Positions 45,527-57,145 of a DNA stretch of 64,000 nt are shown here, in pieces. Source of the stretch: Okapia johnstoni. Lineage: Eukaryota > Chordata > Mammalia > Artiodactyla > Giraffidae. A program made the position numbers and the translations under genes. The notes beneath the pieces were generated by a model, which was given only the letters and a program-made list of their open reading frames with translations, was not told the origin of the DNA and ran no database searches. The first letter of the stretch is position 1; each line of letters opens with the position of its first letter. The stretch lies in NCBI GenBank assembly GCA_024291935.2, contig CM044311.1, forward strand, positions 25,734,001-25,798,000. The letters run 5' to 3'.

Positions 45527-45570
45527 ACTTATAAAGAAGAGATCAAAGGAGAGCATGAAATATTAAAAAT

Positions 45571-47637
45571 ATAGTCTCTTTTTGTTAAATATTTCTTCTC
45601 TGTTTCAGGTAGATTCTTCATCATTGTAATGTGTAAAAAGCTTCTATTGGTGCCTATTAGTACAGGGCACCATGTCCTTCACCGCACAAAATGAGCCTGA
45701 CAGGCATAAAATCATATTTAACAGTAAAATTTAACTTTTGAAGAAAACATTGAGAACCTGCAATGTATTCCTTAACTATAAAATGAAATTGTTGATAACA
45801 TAGAATATTCTGAAGATTCCTTGCCTTCAACTTTGTTTTCCTGCAGTTATTAAATTTAAATCAGAGGTGAAAACAAAATAAAGCTGAAAGTTTATTTGTG
45901 GCATTCTAGTCTAAGGTTATTTTTAGTTGCACGAATTGTACATGATACATGCTTTTGTACATAAAATTCAAGTAAATACAGACGAAAACAGAGACAAAGA
46001 AAAGGCTCCTTTGTTTCCCTCTCTCACCCCTGAGTATCCCCTTTGCAGAGGAAAACACTGGTAACAGTTTAGGCTGTACACTTTCAACTGTTTTTCTAGG
46101 TTAGTTTTATTACTATCTTGTTCTTGAGGCTTTGCTTTTTCATTTTTAAACTTGCCTTTCTTTCTTTATGCTGATGACTTCCTGTCAATATTCCTGGTAA
46201 GTTATATACCCCAGCGGCCTTGCATCTAGGTTCTATAAAGACATTTTTAATAATACCCTAGTGATCTAACCTCTTAAGGCTCTCATATTGCACCTGTTTT
46301 TCTAAAAGCAGACATTTTACGAACTGGTGAAGCAATCATTTAGAAACATACATCTCTGAAGCCATAATAGTTTTATAATTTGTTCTGCCTCACAAACAAC
46401 CATAGTCAGCCTTCCAAGAGGACAATCCTTTAAACCAAATCTCTAACATTAAAGCCGCTTACGGCTATTTCAGATAATGGGAGCTGTCCAGTGTGTGATG
46501 TGTTCAGTCTACTCCATTTAGGGAGGACCTGTTGCACTAATAATGGACTGGAAAATGAGTTCTGCACTAGAAATCCAGCAGTGAATAACGGAAATAAGTG
46601 AGCTTACAAAATTTGTTGGAAATTTTTTTTCTGAACGTCAGAAAACATATTAAGCACAACAGCAAATGTGCATTTTTAATAGTACATCATATTTTTAGAA
46701 GACTCTGATGTAAAGCTTGTTACACATCCCTTTCAAAAAGAAAAAAACAAACAGGTTAAAGAGACTTCAATCAAAACCCACTTTGTAGATTTGTCTAAAT
46801 TTCTGGAATAATAAATTAGATGTAATAAAAGAAAAAATCTCTGGATTTTGCCCCCCCCAAAAAGAAAATATGCCCTTTGTGGACTTTGTTATAAGTCATA
46901 TTTGTATAGAAACACACATTATCACTTGAAGGCTATGTCATCTTGAATAGGAATGAGAATTTGTCTCTCAGTTTCCTTATTTTTAAACTGGTAATAATAT
47001 TGTCTATTTTATAAGTATGATACAATGTATGTATAGCAGAGGCTTTGCCATGAGCCTGGTCCACCATTGATTCCAATTCCAACTGCTGGTGGATAATTCC
47101 CATACTGATGGCAAAACTCTACCCCAAGTATCTGTCTTATCTTTCAACTTTTCTGTCTCAGGACTTGTTCTGAAGAAGTAAAATTTTTCATCTTTCTGAG
47201 AACATTCCAGAAACATGGGGCAATTAACAACCAGAGGGGCAATCCTCAACCACTACGGAATGGGAGTCAGTGGACAAATGCCTTCTATTTTTGCTTCTTT
47301 TCTGTTTCTGAAGGGACATGCTACACAGTTCTTTGAAGGGTCCCCAGTGGAAATGAGTACCAGTTGCCCATAGCAAAACTGTCTCAATAATGGACCCTTA
47401 ATTGGCTTCCTGGAATCATCTCTCTAATAGATTACCTTCTCCCAAATGCTTATCTCAGACTCCACTTTGAGGAAAAAACAAACTAAAGGGCTTTTAACAG
47501 TGCAAGTACAAAATATGTGGTCGGTACATGATGGTTCCCTTTCCTGTCTCTCCTCATAAATGCCATTCCCTCTACTGATGAATCAGACTTCCAGTCCTTA
47601 TCAATTACTTACTCTTGCAAAATAATGTGCTAGATAC
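45571..47637. other. Unassigned 2 kb
   Basis: No gene or repeat family was recognised. A small palindrome, AGCCGCTTACGGCT, occurs near 46454. The 81-codon minus frame at 47004-47249 has no support. Confidence 0.3.
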
Positions 47638-48300
47638 AACTATCCAATATGGTAACCACTAGTGACACACAGCTATAGAGGACTTGAAACGTGGCTAATC
47701 CAAATTAAGAGCTGCTGACAGTGTAAACCATGTAACAGATTTTGAAAACTGAGAATAAAAAATAATATAAACTACCTTATTAATAATTGCATATTGGTTA
47801 GTTGAAATCACAGTATTTTACATTTATTGTTGTTGTTCAGTCACTAAGCTATGTCTGACTCTGCAACCCCATGGAATGCAGCACACCAGGCTCCTCTGTT
47901 CTCCACCATCTTCTGGAGTTTGCTCAAATTCATGTCCATTGAATCTGTGATGTTATCTAACCATCTCATCCTGCCACCCCCTTCTCCTTTTTCCCTTATT
48001 CTTTCCCAGCATCAGAGTATTTTCCAGTGAGCTGGCTCTTCACATCAGATGGCCAAAGGACTGGAACTTCAGCTTCAACATCAATTCTTCCAACAAATAT
48101 TCAGGGTTGACTTCCTTTAGAATTGACTGGTTTGATCTCCTTGCAACCCAAGGGACTCTCAAGTGTCTTCAAAAGTATTTTACATACATTGAGTTAAATA
48201 CTCCAAATGTATTACTAACATAAACTTCACTTGTTTTTTTTTTTACTTTTTATAATGTGGCTACTAAAATTTTTTAATTACATTAGAAATTCAGCCTGGC
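47638..48300. mobile_element. Old hAT-like MER element split by BovB
   Basis: Left part TCCAATATGGTAACCACTAG and GGACTTGAAACGTGGCTAAT; right part TAATGTGGCTACTAAAATT. This resembles a near-palindromic, non-coding MER DNA element. The family name was not settled. Confidence 0.55.
47824..48173 (-). mobile_element. BovB LINE, 3' 350 bp
   Basis: Antisense 5'-truncated BovB with a perfect 12-bp target-site duplication, AGTATTTTACAT, at 47812-47823 and 48174-48185. The terminal (TTG)n repeat is at the left. Confidence 0.95.
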
Positions 48301-50242
48301 TGAATCAGAAAAATGTATAAAGGCATGAAACCTATCAAAGCAATAAGTACTCCCACTGTTTCCTTAGTTTCCTGTTCATCACAGTTCTTATCATTAAGAA
48401 ACTTTCAGGCTAAGTGAATGAAATCTTTCACTTATTTCCCAGTATCTGGAACATAGTAAGTTCTCCATGTTTCCTTCTGCACAAATAAATTAGAGATTTT
48501 ATTACAGGAAGAAATAAACGGCGAATTTTATAAAATAGGTTGGTGTCAGATTATACAAGATGTTAGTGCAATTTACCTCAAAGGCAATATAACATTCTTG
48601 AAGGTTTTGATACTACTTATTAGAAAGATTCATGTGGAATCAGTATGTAAGATGCAAAAGTGGAAGTGAGACTACAGCCTTGCTGGCAGGCTATTGAAAA
48701 ATGCTGAGTTTGCCAATAGAAAGTGGTAGCTATGGCAATGGAAGAAAATCAGATCATAAGATAAAATTAAGAAAATGCTAGAAACTGATTGGTTCTGGGT
48801 AGAGAAAGAAGAGAGGAAGGGAAGTTTTTATGTCTTCATTGCAGTATGAAATTCATTAAAAATCCATGTTCTGTAATTACTATTGTTATAAAAAAAAAAA
48901 AAAGTTGCCCTAAGAACTTTCCCTCACTATTCAAAGGTATTTTCTAAATCAGGAAAAGAAAAATGACTGAAGAACAGCAGAAAAGGATGTCATATTCTTT
49001 ACTCCTAATTTCAAAAGCAATGTTCCAAGAAAACAAAGACACTATAAAAGCACTTTCAGAAACAGACTACATCCTTCCTCTCCACTCAAGCTTCCATGCC
49101 CAGAAGATAAGAGCCTTTTGATTAGGATGAAAAGTCATGAGGGAGAAGTAAAGGGGTTAAATGTACATGCAAGGAGGACTGGAACCTGACCTACTTTCCC
49201 AGATGTGTAGCTGGGGAGACAGAAGGATAAAGAAAAATATGGTGTTCTAGATTTACCACTTCAGTTTGGTATTGAAGCTTCAGGGCGGAAGTGATGGTGT
49301 GGGTCTCTCTACACCATAATGACATCAAGCCAACAGTTAGACATGGCTGGGTGTGACATAAGGGAACAATGAGGCTCTGATCCTACCTTAAACTCACCAT
49401 TGAGAAATGGACAAATAAACTTTCCCCACTTCCCCAAGCAGGGCTCAGATGTCAGTTGAAGGAGACAGCTGAGGGCCAAAGGGGTTTATATTTGTAAACC
49501 AAATGCCAGTGTGAATCATGAAACTGAGGTTTTTATAAACGCAGAGATTTCAGAAGAGTGACAAATATTATGACCACCAGAGAGCAGATACTCTCTCTCT
49601 CTGACTTCCCATCTCAACCCCAATCCTGTCATTATCACATACAAGCCTTGGAACAGAAGGGCTACCTTAAAGAGAAGGAAAGAAGGTAAAATCCAGAACT
49701 GACACAATTTTAAGCTTGACTGAAAAGGTATGACAAAGACTGAGTTCACCTGGAAATGACTAGATATAGTTTTATAGCATCAGGAAAAATAAGGCATATA
49801 ATAGAAACTAAATGCAAAAATTGGAAAATAAAATGTTACCTGTTTTAAAAATATGATTTTAGGGTTCACAAAAATTATACTTAACAGCAGGTATAATGCA
49901 ATTTACTACATTCTTAAGAGGATTAAGAACTCTCTTTGGGAAACTATAACATATTTTATTTTAAAAAAACATAATAAACGACCGACTGAAATGCTTCGAT
50001 GCTAAATTGACATTTAAGTGAACTGCTACCTTCCTCCTGCCTGGGCTTCGCTCTGAGGCATGGTCTGACTGTAATTTAGTGTTGGGTTTGATCAGTAAGG
50101 TGGTAAGGGTTACTAATCAATATTCTTTAGGACAGGGTATTCCAAGATTTCCAGTCCATTCTTGGATCAGTTAAAGTCTAAAGGGCTCCCATAAAATGCA
50201 CTGAAGGTATGAAGATGACTTGATAGTTAAGATAAACTCTAG
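48301..50242. other. Unassigned 1.9 kb
   Basis: Possible L2 end at 48360-48450 (CCCAGTATCTGGAACATAGT). A12 run near 48890-48904. A CTCF-like CCACCAGAGAGCAGA at 49573 matches only 13 of 15 core positions. 49978-50090 holds several CpGs in AT-rich DNA. No gene. Confidence 0.3.
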
Positions 50243-50513
50243 AGCAGTGGCTCTTTACAGAGAAGATGGACGAGAGACAGCAGGTGGTTGGTTGGGGTGG
50301 GATACGGCGTACAGGGAGTGGGGGGTTACTCCCCATGGGATAGCTGGCAATGTCTAGAGATAGTTCTGGTTGTCATAACTGAAGGTGGCGCCATGAGCAT
50401 CTAGAGGGTAGAGGCCAGAGATGCTGCTAAACATCCTACAATGCACAGACAGTCCCCACAGCAACCAGTGGTCAAAAAAAAAAAAAAAAAAAGCCACAGC
50501 TGAGAGACCTGCT
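50243..50513 (+). mobile_element. MER20 (hAT-Charlie) MITE
   Basis: Starts AGCAGTGGCTCTTTACAG and has GGCAATGTCTAGAGATAG, CATCTAGAGGGTAGAGGCCA and GATGCTGCTAAACATCCTAC, then the terminal TGAGAGACCTG. An A19 run at 50474-50492 has expanded within it. Confidence 0.85.
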
Positions 50514-50862
50514 CGAGAGCTGAAGTCTACCCACATTGAGGATCCTGGCAGCCTCATGAAGCTGACTAATCACTTTGAAGGGCTAACAGACAAAAAAAAA
50601 ATTGTTCATGGGATCATTTGTTCTGGGAGGAGCTTGGAGAAAATCTCCAGAATTGTGACAAAAAATACCTTTTCTTTTAAAAAACGGGCTCCTCATGATG
50701 ATAATAATACTAAAATTCAGGTAAACTTAGCTCTAGCTATAGTTTAGAGCAAGAAAGATATAGATAACTATCTACTCATCTGAGTATTTTGGATTCTATA
50801 TTCTGAGTATTTAAATACAAAGATCAGGGGAGAGGCGGAAAAGAAAGGAAGAAGTCCGAAAG
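50514..50862. other. Unassigned
   Basis: No gene or repeat was recognised. Confidence 0.3.
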
Positions 50863-51050
50863 TGAAAGTCGCTCAGTTGTGTCCGACTCTTAGTAATCCC
50901 ATGGACTATAAAGTCCATGGAATTCTCCAGGCCAAAATACTGGAGTGGGTAGCCTTTTCCTTCTCCAGGGGATCTGCCCAACCCAAGGATCAAATCCAGG
51001 TCTCCTGCACTGCGAGTAGATTCTTTACCAGCTGAGCCACCAGGGAAGCC
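50863..51050 (-). mobile_element. Bov-tA SINE, shortened
   Basis: Antisense copy with the GAAAGTGAAAGTCGC tail and intact tRNA head (GAGCCACCAGGGAAGCCC). It lacks the GTAGCCTGCCAGGCTCCTC block, about 25 bp. Low divergence suggests a recent insertion. Confidence 0.92.
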
Positions 51051-51639
51051 CAAAGTCTGTAAGAGAAACTCAATATTATTTCTATTGTACTGGGAAACAA
51101 ATCAATAGGTCATTTAGTAATATTAGCTTTGAAAAATATAAACTTCAAAATTTTAAATGGTCATTTGATTGTTTTAAGAAATATTTTACCTTCTAAATAA
51201 AAATATAAGTAAAGACTGTCTTTAAATATTTTCCTCCTTTAATTATAGAATCAATTAATCAATAAATAGTCATCTCCCTCTTAATTTTAGTAATCTGTTC
51301 TTGACTAGTTCTGTGAAAAATACTTCACTTTTGTGACCCTAATTACCATAATTTTAAATGGAAAAATTATAATGTATATGTCAACCACAAACCCATGGCC
51401 AATTTTCTAAAACTCAGTAAAACAATCTTAAATAATTAACAAACTCTCACATTAGGACATATAATGCTTGAAACATTACTTCCCAATAAACAACAAATCA
51501 ACACAGCTAATAATTTAGCAACATGTTAAACATCACCTCTCCGAAGACTCAAGAGATTTTCAAAATATCAACATGCGAGTCTAATGTTGTGGCTGAAATA
51601 ACTCAAAAACACTCCTAAACATTGTTTCATTGGAAATAT
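51051..51639. other. Unassigned
   Basis: AT-rich; no gene or repeat was recognised. Confidence 0.3.
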
Positions 51640-51690
51640 TTTGTTGATTTTTCATTTCACTGACAACCAACAGTATTTTTCATATACTTA

Positions 51691-51757
51691 CTGGAGGGCT
51701 ACAGTCCAAAGGGCTGCAAAGAGTCAGACACGACTGCGGTGACTTAGCTCGCACATA
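51691..51757 (+). mobile_element. Tail-only Bov-tA/BovB insertion, ~67 bp
   Basis: Only the tail block is present: GGAGGGCTACAGTCC, CAAAGAGTCAGACACGACTG, GACTTAGCTCGCACA. The flanking duplication is not clear. Confidence 0.75.
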
Positions 51758-51832
51758 GGGTATTTGCACACGTTCCTTTGTTAAACTCTGTTCAAGTTCA
51801 TTAGCTGTTTCTTTTATTTAATTGTATGTATT

Positions 51833-51863
51833 TGCAAAGAGTTGAACACAACTGAAACAACTT
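51833..51863 (+). mobile_element. Tail-like Bov-tA/BovB fragment, ~31 bp
   Basis: TGCAAAGAGTTGAACACAAC followed by TGAAACAACTT matches the last bases of Bov-tA/BovB inside L1 sequence. It is short enough to leave some doubt. Confidence 0.5.
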
Positions 51864-52137
51864 ATTTTTTACTACTGAAATATGTGTTGCTTATATATTC
51901 TAGGTGCAAGTCCTTTGTCAATCATATGCACTATGAATATTTTTCTCCAGTTCATAGTTTGCTTTTCATTTTTAAGTTTTTCAAAGAGCAGACGCTTTTA
52001 ATTTTAATGAATCCAATTGTTGAGCTTTTACTTTCATGGTTAGTGTTATCTGTAAGAAATTTCTACCTACCTCTAGGTCACAAAGATATCCTCATGCTTC
52101 TTTATTCTAGAAGTTTCATATAAATATGCACTAGAAT

Positions 52138-52795
52138 GTCTAAAAATAAAGACTGACAACACCTAATGTAGGTACAAATATGGAGCAACCATATCTTTCA
52201 AAAATTGCTGCTAAGAATGCAAAATGGAACAAGCATTTTGGAAAACTGCTTGGTAGGTTCTTAAGCTGTTAAACATATACCTACCCTACAACCAGCAACT
52301 CTAGGTACTTACTCAAGAGAAGTAAAAATATGTCCATCAGAAGTTTATACAAAAATACTTAGTGGCCATATTCATAATAAAACTAGAAGCCACAAATGTT
52401 CAACAAGAGGTAGCAGACAAGTTTTAGCATATTCATACAATGATAAATGAACTACAGCTGAAAACAATAATACAGATGAATCTAAAAAAATGATGAGCAA
52501 AAGAAGCCAGACACAAAAGAGTTTATACTTTATGGTTCCATTATATAAATTACAAAACAGGTAAAATTAATTGATCCTAATATTGATATAAATTAGAATA
52601 CTGATTGCCTTGGGGTAGGGAGAAAGATAGGAGATTGAACAGGAAGGGGTATAAGGAAATTTTCCAAGGTGATGGAAATATTTTATATTTTGACAATGGA
52701 GTGGATTACATGGGTGTGTTGATTTGTTATTGAATTATATACTTGAAATGTCTGCATTTCACCACATGTAAATTATACCTCAAAAATATACATAT
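52138..52795 (+). mobile_element. L1M LINE 3' end, sense part
   Basis: AAAGACTGACAACACCTAAT starts at the end of ORF2, then TATACCTACCCTACAACCAG, AAGAAGCCAGACACAAAAGA, TATACTTGAAATGTCTGCAT and AATTATACCTCAAAAATA at the 3' end. Confidence 0.8.
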
Positions 52796-53827
52796 TACAT
52801 TTTAGAACTACAAGTATAAATTTTTCCTACAGCTAAGAAAGGTACACTTTATAACTTATTAAAAGTCACAGGTATTCTACTAGAAAAATATTAAACTAGG
52901 AGAAATCTTGTTGGGGAGTGCCTGAATTTCTTGTGTCTGAGAAGATCTGTCTTCATCTGTGCCCTTTTAGATGTAAGTAGATAGTCAGATTATGCACTGA
53001 AGGTTGTTTCTCTCTAGATTACAACATTTTATCTCAGTGGGAATTCCCAACAGTGGGGCTATGTTCTCCACTATGTTTGACCTGTACTACTGGGCAAGTG
53101 ACAAGAATGAATTCAATCTCTACTTAAAGATGTAAACAAAAAATATGGAATAACAGGATTTTCTTTATAAAATTTTCTTTATAAAAATAAAGTAAATGTA
53201 ACCCACTCCATCCTTTCAAGGACCAGAGCAAGTATGCACTTGATCAGAGACCAAGATCTGCTAAGACTCCAGCTCAGTCTTAATAGTACAGAAGAGACTA
53301 CATCACTGAGGGTAAAGCATTAACAAAACCTCTTGCCCTTTATGAACAAACTTGACCCTGGCTAACTTTACAGTACTGTTTCCCTAGAAACCTGAAAAAA
53401 GCAGAACCGAAGTGGTGTTACTAGACAGTATTTATGATAAAACATGACAAATTGCATCTGGCAGGAGAGAAACTACATATAAACTGCAAAAATCTGATGG
53501 AAAACCGAAGTTTGGGGCTCCCTGTATGTGATGACTCTTATAACTAGGCAATCCCCTTGCAGGAACTCCAGCATTTGTGCCTCAAATGTTGTTATAATAG
53601 ATACTGGTTCCTATTTGAGATATGACGCTTTCATATCAGGACCACATGCACGTCTCATCTCCTTTCATCTGAACTGTCAACTTGGAAGCCAGAGATCAGT
53701 CCCCTGACAGATGTGAGGACAGCTGTAAGAGTCTTACTGAAGAGGGATGCCCAACAATGTCTTTCCATTTTTGTTTTCCTCTCAGATATATACATATGTA
53801 TTTCCTCTTTAGTTTATGTGCACTGGA
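52796..53827. other. Unassigned 1 kb
   Basis: No gene or repeat family was recognised. Confidence 0.3.
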
Positions 53828-54057
53828 GACTTCCCTCATGGTCCAGTGGCTAAGACTCCACGCTTCCAATGCGGGGGACCAGGTTTGATCCCTGGTGGGG
53901 GAACTGGATCCCACATGCAACTACAAGTTCTCATTTCACAACTGAAAGAATCTGCATGCTGCAACAAAACACAAAAGATCCTGCATGCTGCAAGGAAGAT
54001 CAAAGATCCTGCAGGCCACAACTAACACTTGGCACAGTCAAATAAACAAATAAATGT
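53828..54057 (+). mobile_element. tRNA-Glu-derived SINE (CHR/SINE2 type)
   Basis: Starts GACTTCCCTCATGGTCCAGT and has the GATCCCTGGTGGGGGAACTG and GATCCTGCATGCTGCAA blocks, with the latter motif repeated three times. It ends with (AAATAAAC)n. Confidence 0.85.
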
Positions 54058-54060
54058 GGT

Positions 54061-54267
54061 GGTTTAGTCGCTCAGTCATGACTGACTCTTTGTGACCCCA
54101 TGGGCTGTAGCCCATCAGGTTCCTCTGTCCATGGGGATTCTTCAGGCAAGAATACTGGAGTGGGTTGCCATGTCCTCTTCCAGGGGATCTTCCTGACCCA
54201 GGGCTCAAACCAAGGTCTCCCGCATTTCAAGCAGATTCTTTACTGTCTGAGCTACCAGGGAAGCCCA
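54061..54267 (-). mobile_element. Bov-tA SINE in the tail of the CHR SINE
   Basis: Antisense copy inserted in the A-rich tail of the preceding element; A-rich tails are common LINE endonuclease targets. Head GAGCTACCAGGGAAGCCC is intact. Confidence 0.92.
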
Positions 54268-55672
54268 AATACATAAATATTTTTTAAAATAAAGTTTATG
54301 TGTAACAAAGATGAAAATATAATCATATACTCTCTCCCTTACATCTGGTTAACTGTGCCTAATTATTAAATAGCATAAACCAAAAGCAAAGGGTCAAATA
54401 CCATTAACAGAAGTTGGTGAGCAAATAGTAGACAGAAACACAGAATGGAATGAAAATCCCCAAACCATTCTAAAGCAGAAAGAAAAAATTAAGGCTATTT
54501 AGACTTAAAAGTACTAGATACAAACTTTAATACACTAAGAGTAGCTCCTGAACAGTTTCCCATAACCATATGAATTAATCTACATGTTAAGTCTATCAGA
54601 AATCAGTATACAACTATCACTCACTAACTTTTCTTGAGCTTGCTATATAAACTTTTTTCCTATATAAACTTTTAATGAACCTAACATAAAAGGTAAGTCA
54701 ATTAACGTAAAATTATGATCCACCATAGGGAGATTAAGACTTATCCTGAGTACACATGAATTTGTCATTTCAACTTTAATTATGAAAATAGCATCTTCTC
54801 TTACAGAGTTCTAGGTAAAAAGCCTACACCCTCATTTGGCAACTAACATTACCATTTGCACATACTGAATGACTCTGTAAAAAAAATTTTGTAAAGTTCA
54901 ATATATCAATGACTAGATGATATAGCTGCAGGGCTTTTGTTTTGCTTCATTTTTGAAGACAAAAACACTATGGCTTTCCAGATGATTAAACTGAACTATT
55001 TAATAATTTGCAATTCTAATTTATTTTCTAAGCATACATGCAAATTTTACCAATACCCTTTAGCAACGTACTTAAGCTGCCACAAGTTGATCAACACATT
55101 CTAGCCTGGGTGTTTAAAAAGGATCTTGTGTAAAGATGGAGGAAAAACAGGCAAAAAACTCACCCAACTCCTTAACCCTATAATCTTCAACACCGAGTGT
55201 ATTTCTGAGTTGACAAGAAATAAACAATATGACCAAATTGCCTACATTGGTGTCACTCCTTTATGGAAACAGAAAAAAAGCCTCTTTCAAATCATGCCTG
55301 AGAGTAGAACCCACGTGGGCCCACTGCAGAAATGACAGGATTGACTACCTCTATTCAATTAGAAGTGTCTAAAAGACTAACAAATTCCACTAGTTATAGT
55401 GAATTTGAAAGCTAATAAGCACCTGCTCTGTGATAACAGTGTGCTAGATAGATGACTCAGTGATTATTTGTTTGTACCTTTATTGTCAATTCCTCAAGGA
55501 TATGCATGAGCTGTCTCTTAATCTCTCTAAGTTTTTCCTGGTATATAACAAACTTAGTAAATGAGTAAGTAGACAAATGGTTGAATGAGTAACAGAATGG
55601 TGGCCAATTAGTCTCAGCAACCACTGAAGATACTGCTACTCTATCAATTAGGATGTTTTCAACTACAATCAG
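54268..55672. other. Unassigned 1.4 kb
   Basis: AT-rich DNA without a recognisable gene or repeat. The frame at 55126-55335 has no support. Confidence 0.3.
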
Positions 55673-55685
55673 CAAGTAACAGAAT

Positions 55686-55826
55686 CAGTTCAGTTCAGTC
55701 GCTCAGTCGTGTCTGACTCTTTTCGACCCCTTAAACCGTAGCACGCCAGGCCTCCCTGTCCATCACCATCTCCTGGAGTTTACCCAAACTCATGTCCATC
55801 GAGTCGGTGATGCCATCTAGCCACCT
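55686..55826 (-). mobile_element. BovB LINE, 141-bp 3' fragment
   Basis: Antisense BovB, severely 5'-truncated, with a perfect 13-bp target-site duplication, CAAGTAACAGAAT, at 55673-55685 and 55827-55839. Near-consensus sequence implies youth. Confidence 0.95.
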
Positions 55827-55839
55827 CAAGTAACAGAAT

Positions 55840-56159
55840 AGCAGACCAAATATGGATTAAATGAAGTGGACATTATTATCTCATTTAAAAAAGAAAGTGA
55901 ATCCAAGGTTGGTGCAGTGATTCAATTATGTCATGTGGGTTCTTTCTATCCTTTCACTCTTCCCACCTCAGTTTGTTAGCAATGTCTGCCTTCATGGTCA
56001 CAAGATGGTGGCTAAAGCTTCAAGATCACACCAACACAAGAGTAAAGAATAGCCAAAGCAAAAAGGAAGTGGGTAAGCAGATTTTTTTTTAATTTCCAAA
56101 GGTTGTTCCATTCTGCTACATTTTTGCTTACCTCTCACTTGCCAAGACTGAAATTGCTT
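55840..56159. other. Unassigned
   Basis: No gene or repeat was recognised. Confidence 0.3.
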
Positions 56160-56672
56160 GCTGTTGTTCAGTTGCTAAGCCATGCCCCACTCTTTGCGAT
56201 CCCATTGACTGCAGCATGCCAGACTTCCCTATCCTTCACCATCTCCCAGAGTTTGCTCAAACTCACGTCCAGAGTCAATGATGCCATCCAACCATCTCAT
56301 CCTCTGTCGCCTGCTTCTCCTCTTGCCCTCAATCTTTCCCAGCATCAGGGTGTTTTAAAATGAGTCAGCTCTTCACACTAGGTGGCCAAAGGACTGGAGC
56401 TTCAGCTCCAGCATCAGTCCTTCCAATGAACACCCAGGACTGATCTCCTTTAGGATAGACTGGTTAGATCTCCTTACAGTCCAAGGGAATCTCAAAGAGT
56501 CTTCTCTAGCACTGCAATTTGAAAGCATCAATTCTTCAGCACTCAGCCTTCTTTATGGTCCAGCTCTCACATTTGTATGTGACTACTGGAAAAACCATAG
56601 CTTTGACTATACAGACCTTTCTCAGCAAAGTGATGTCTCTGCTTTTTAATACACTGTCTAGAGTTGTCATAA
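56160..56672 (-). mobile_element. BovB LINE, 3' ~510 bp
   Basis: Antisense BovB from TGTTGTTCAGTTGCTAAG to a 5' truncation at GTCTAGAGTTGTCATAAG. It covers the RT C-terminus with stops and frameshifts. Confidence 0.92.
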
Positions 56673-56941
56673 GACAATATGAAGAAGAATGCAATTTCCA
56701 CAACTGGCATAGAAGAGCTCTCTATGGTTAGAGAACAGAGAACAAAGATGCATCCTCCCTGCTCTCCATCCAAATGAACAAAATGAGGATCCTGTATTCA
56801 TGGAAGAAGAGGAAATAGCTATAACCCACAGTATTTGCACAGCTCATTAACAGCATAATATACAGAAAAGTCACTATGCTCTCAAATCACTCATTCATTT
56901 ATTCATTCAACAAATATTTGGCAGGCACTATTCTCTGTCCC

Positions 56942-57145
56942 AGGACTTCCCTGGTAGCTCAGTGGTAAAGAACCCACCTGTCAATGTAAGAGATACAGTT
57001 AGATCCCTGGATCAGGAAGATCCCCTGGAGAAGGGATTTCTTCTTGTATTCTTGCCCGGGAAATCCCATGGACAGAGAAGCCTGGTAGGTTATGGTCCAT
57101 GGGGTCACAAAAGAGTCAGATACGACTGAGTGATTAAACAACAAC
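56942..57145 (+). mobile_element. Bov-tA SINE in an older repeat
   Basis: Sense copy starting GGACTTCCCTGGTAGCTCAG and ending GATTAAACAACAAC. Flanks TTCTCTGTCCC (56931) and TTCTGTCCC (57147) suggest an imperfect duplication. The host, with TTCAACAAATATTTGGCAGG to its left, looks like an ancient dispersed repeat. Confidence 0.9.

Larger units (their letters stand above)
51640..52132 (-). mobile_element. L1M LINE ORF2 segment, inverted part
   Basis: Antisense L1 ORF2 C-terminal region (TTCTAGGTGCAAGTCCTTTG, ATTTTTCTCCAGTTCATAGT, TCCAATTGTTGAGCTTTTAC). On its right it abuts the sense 3' part of an L1M, giving the arrangement of a 5' inversion. It carries two tiny SINE-tail insertions (51691-51757 and 51833-51863). 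Confidence 0.7.

Noticed and set aside
49573..49587. CCACCAGAGAGCAGA as a CTCF site
   Set aside because: Two core positions differ, including one in the central GGC.
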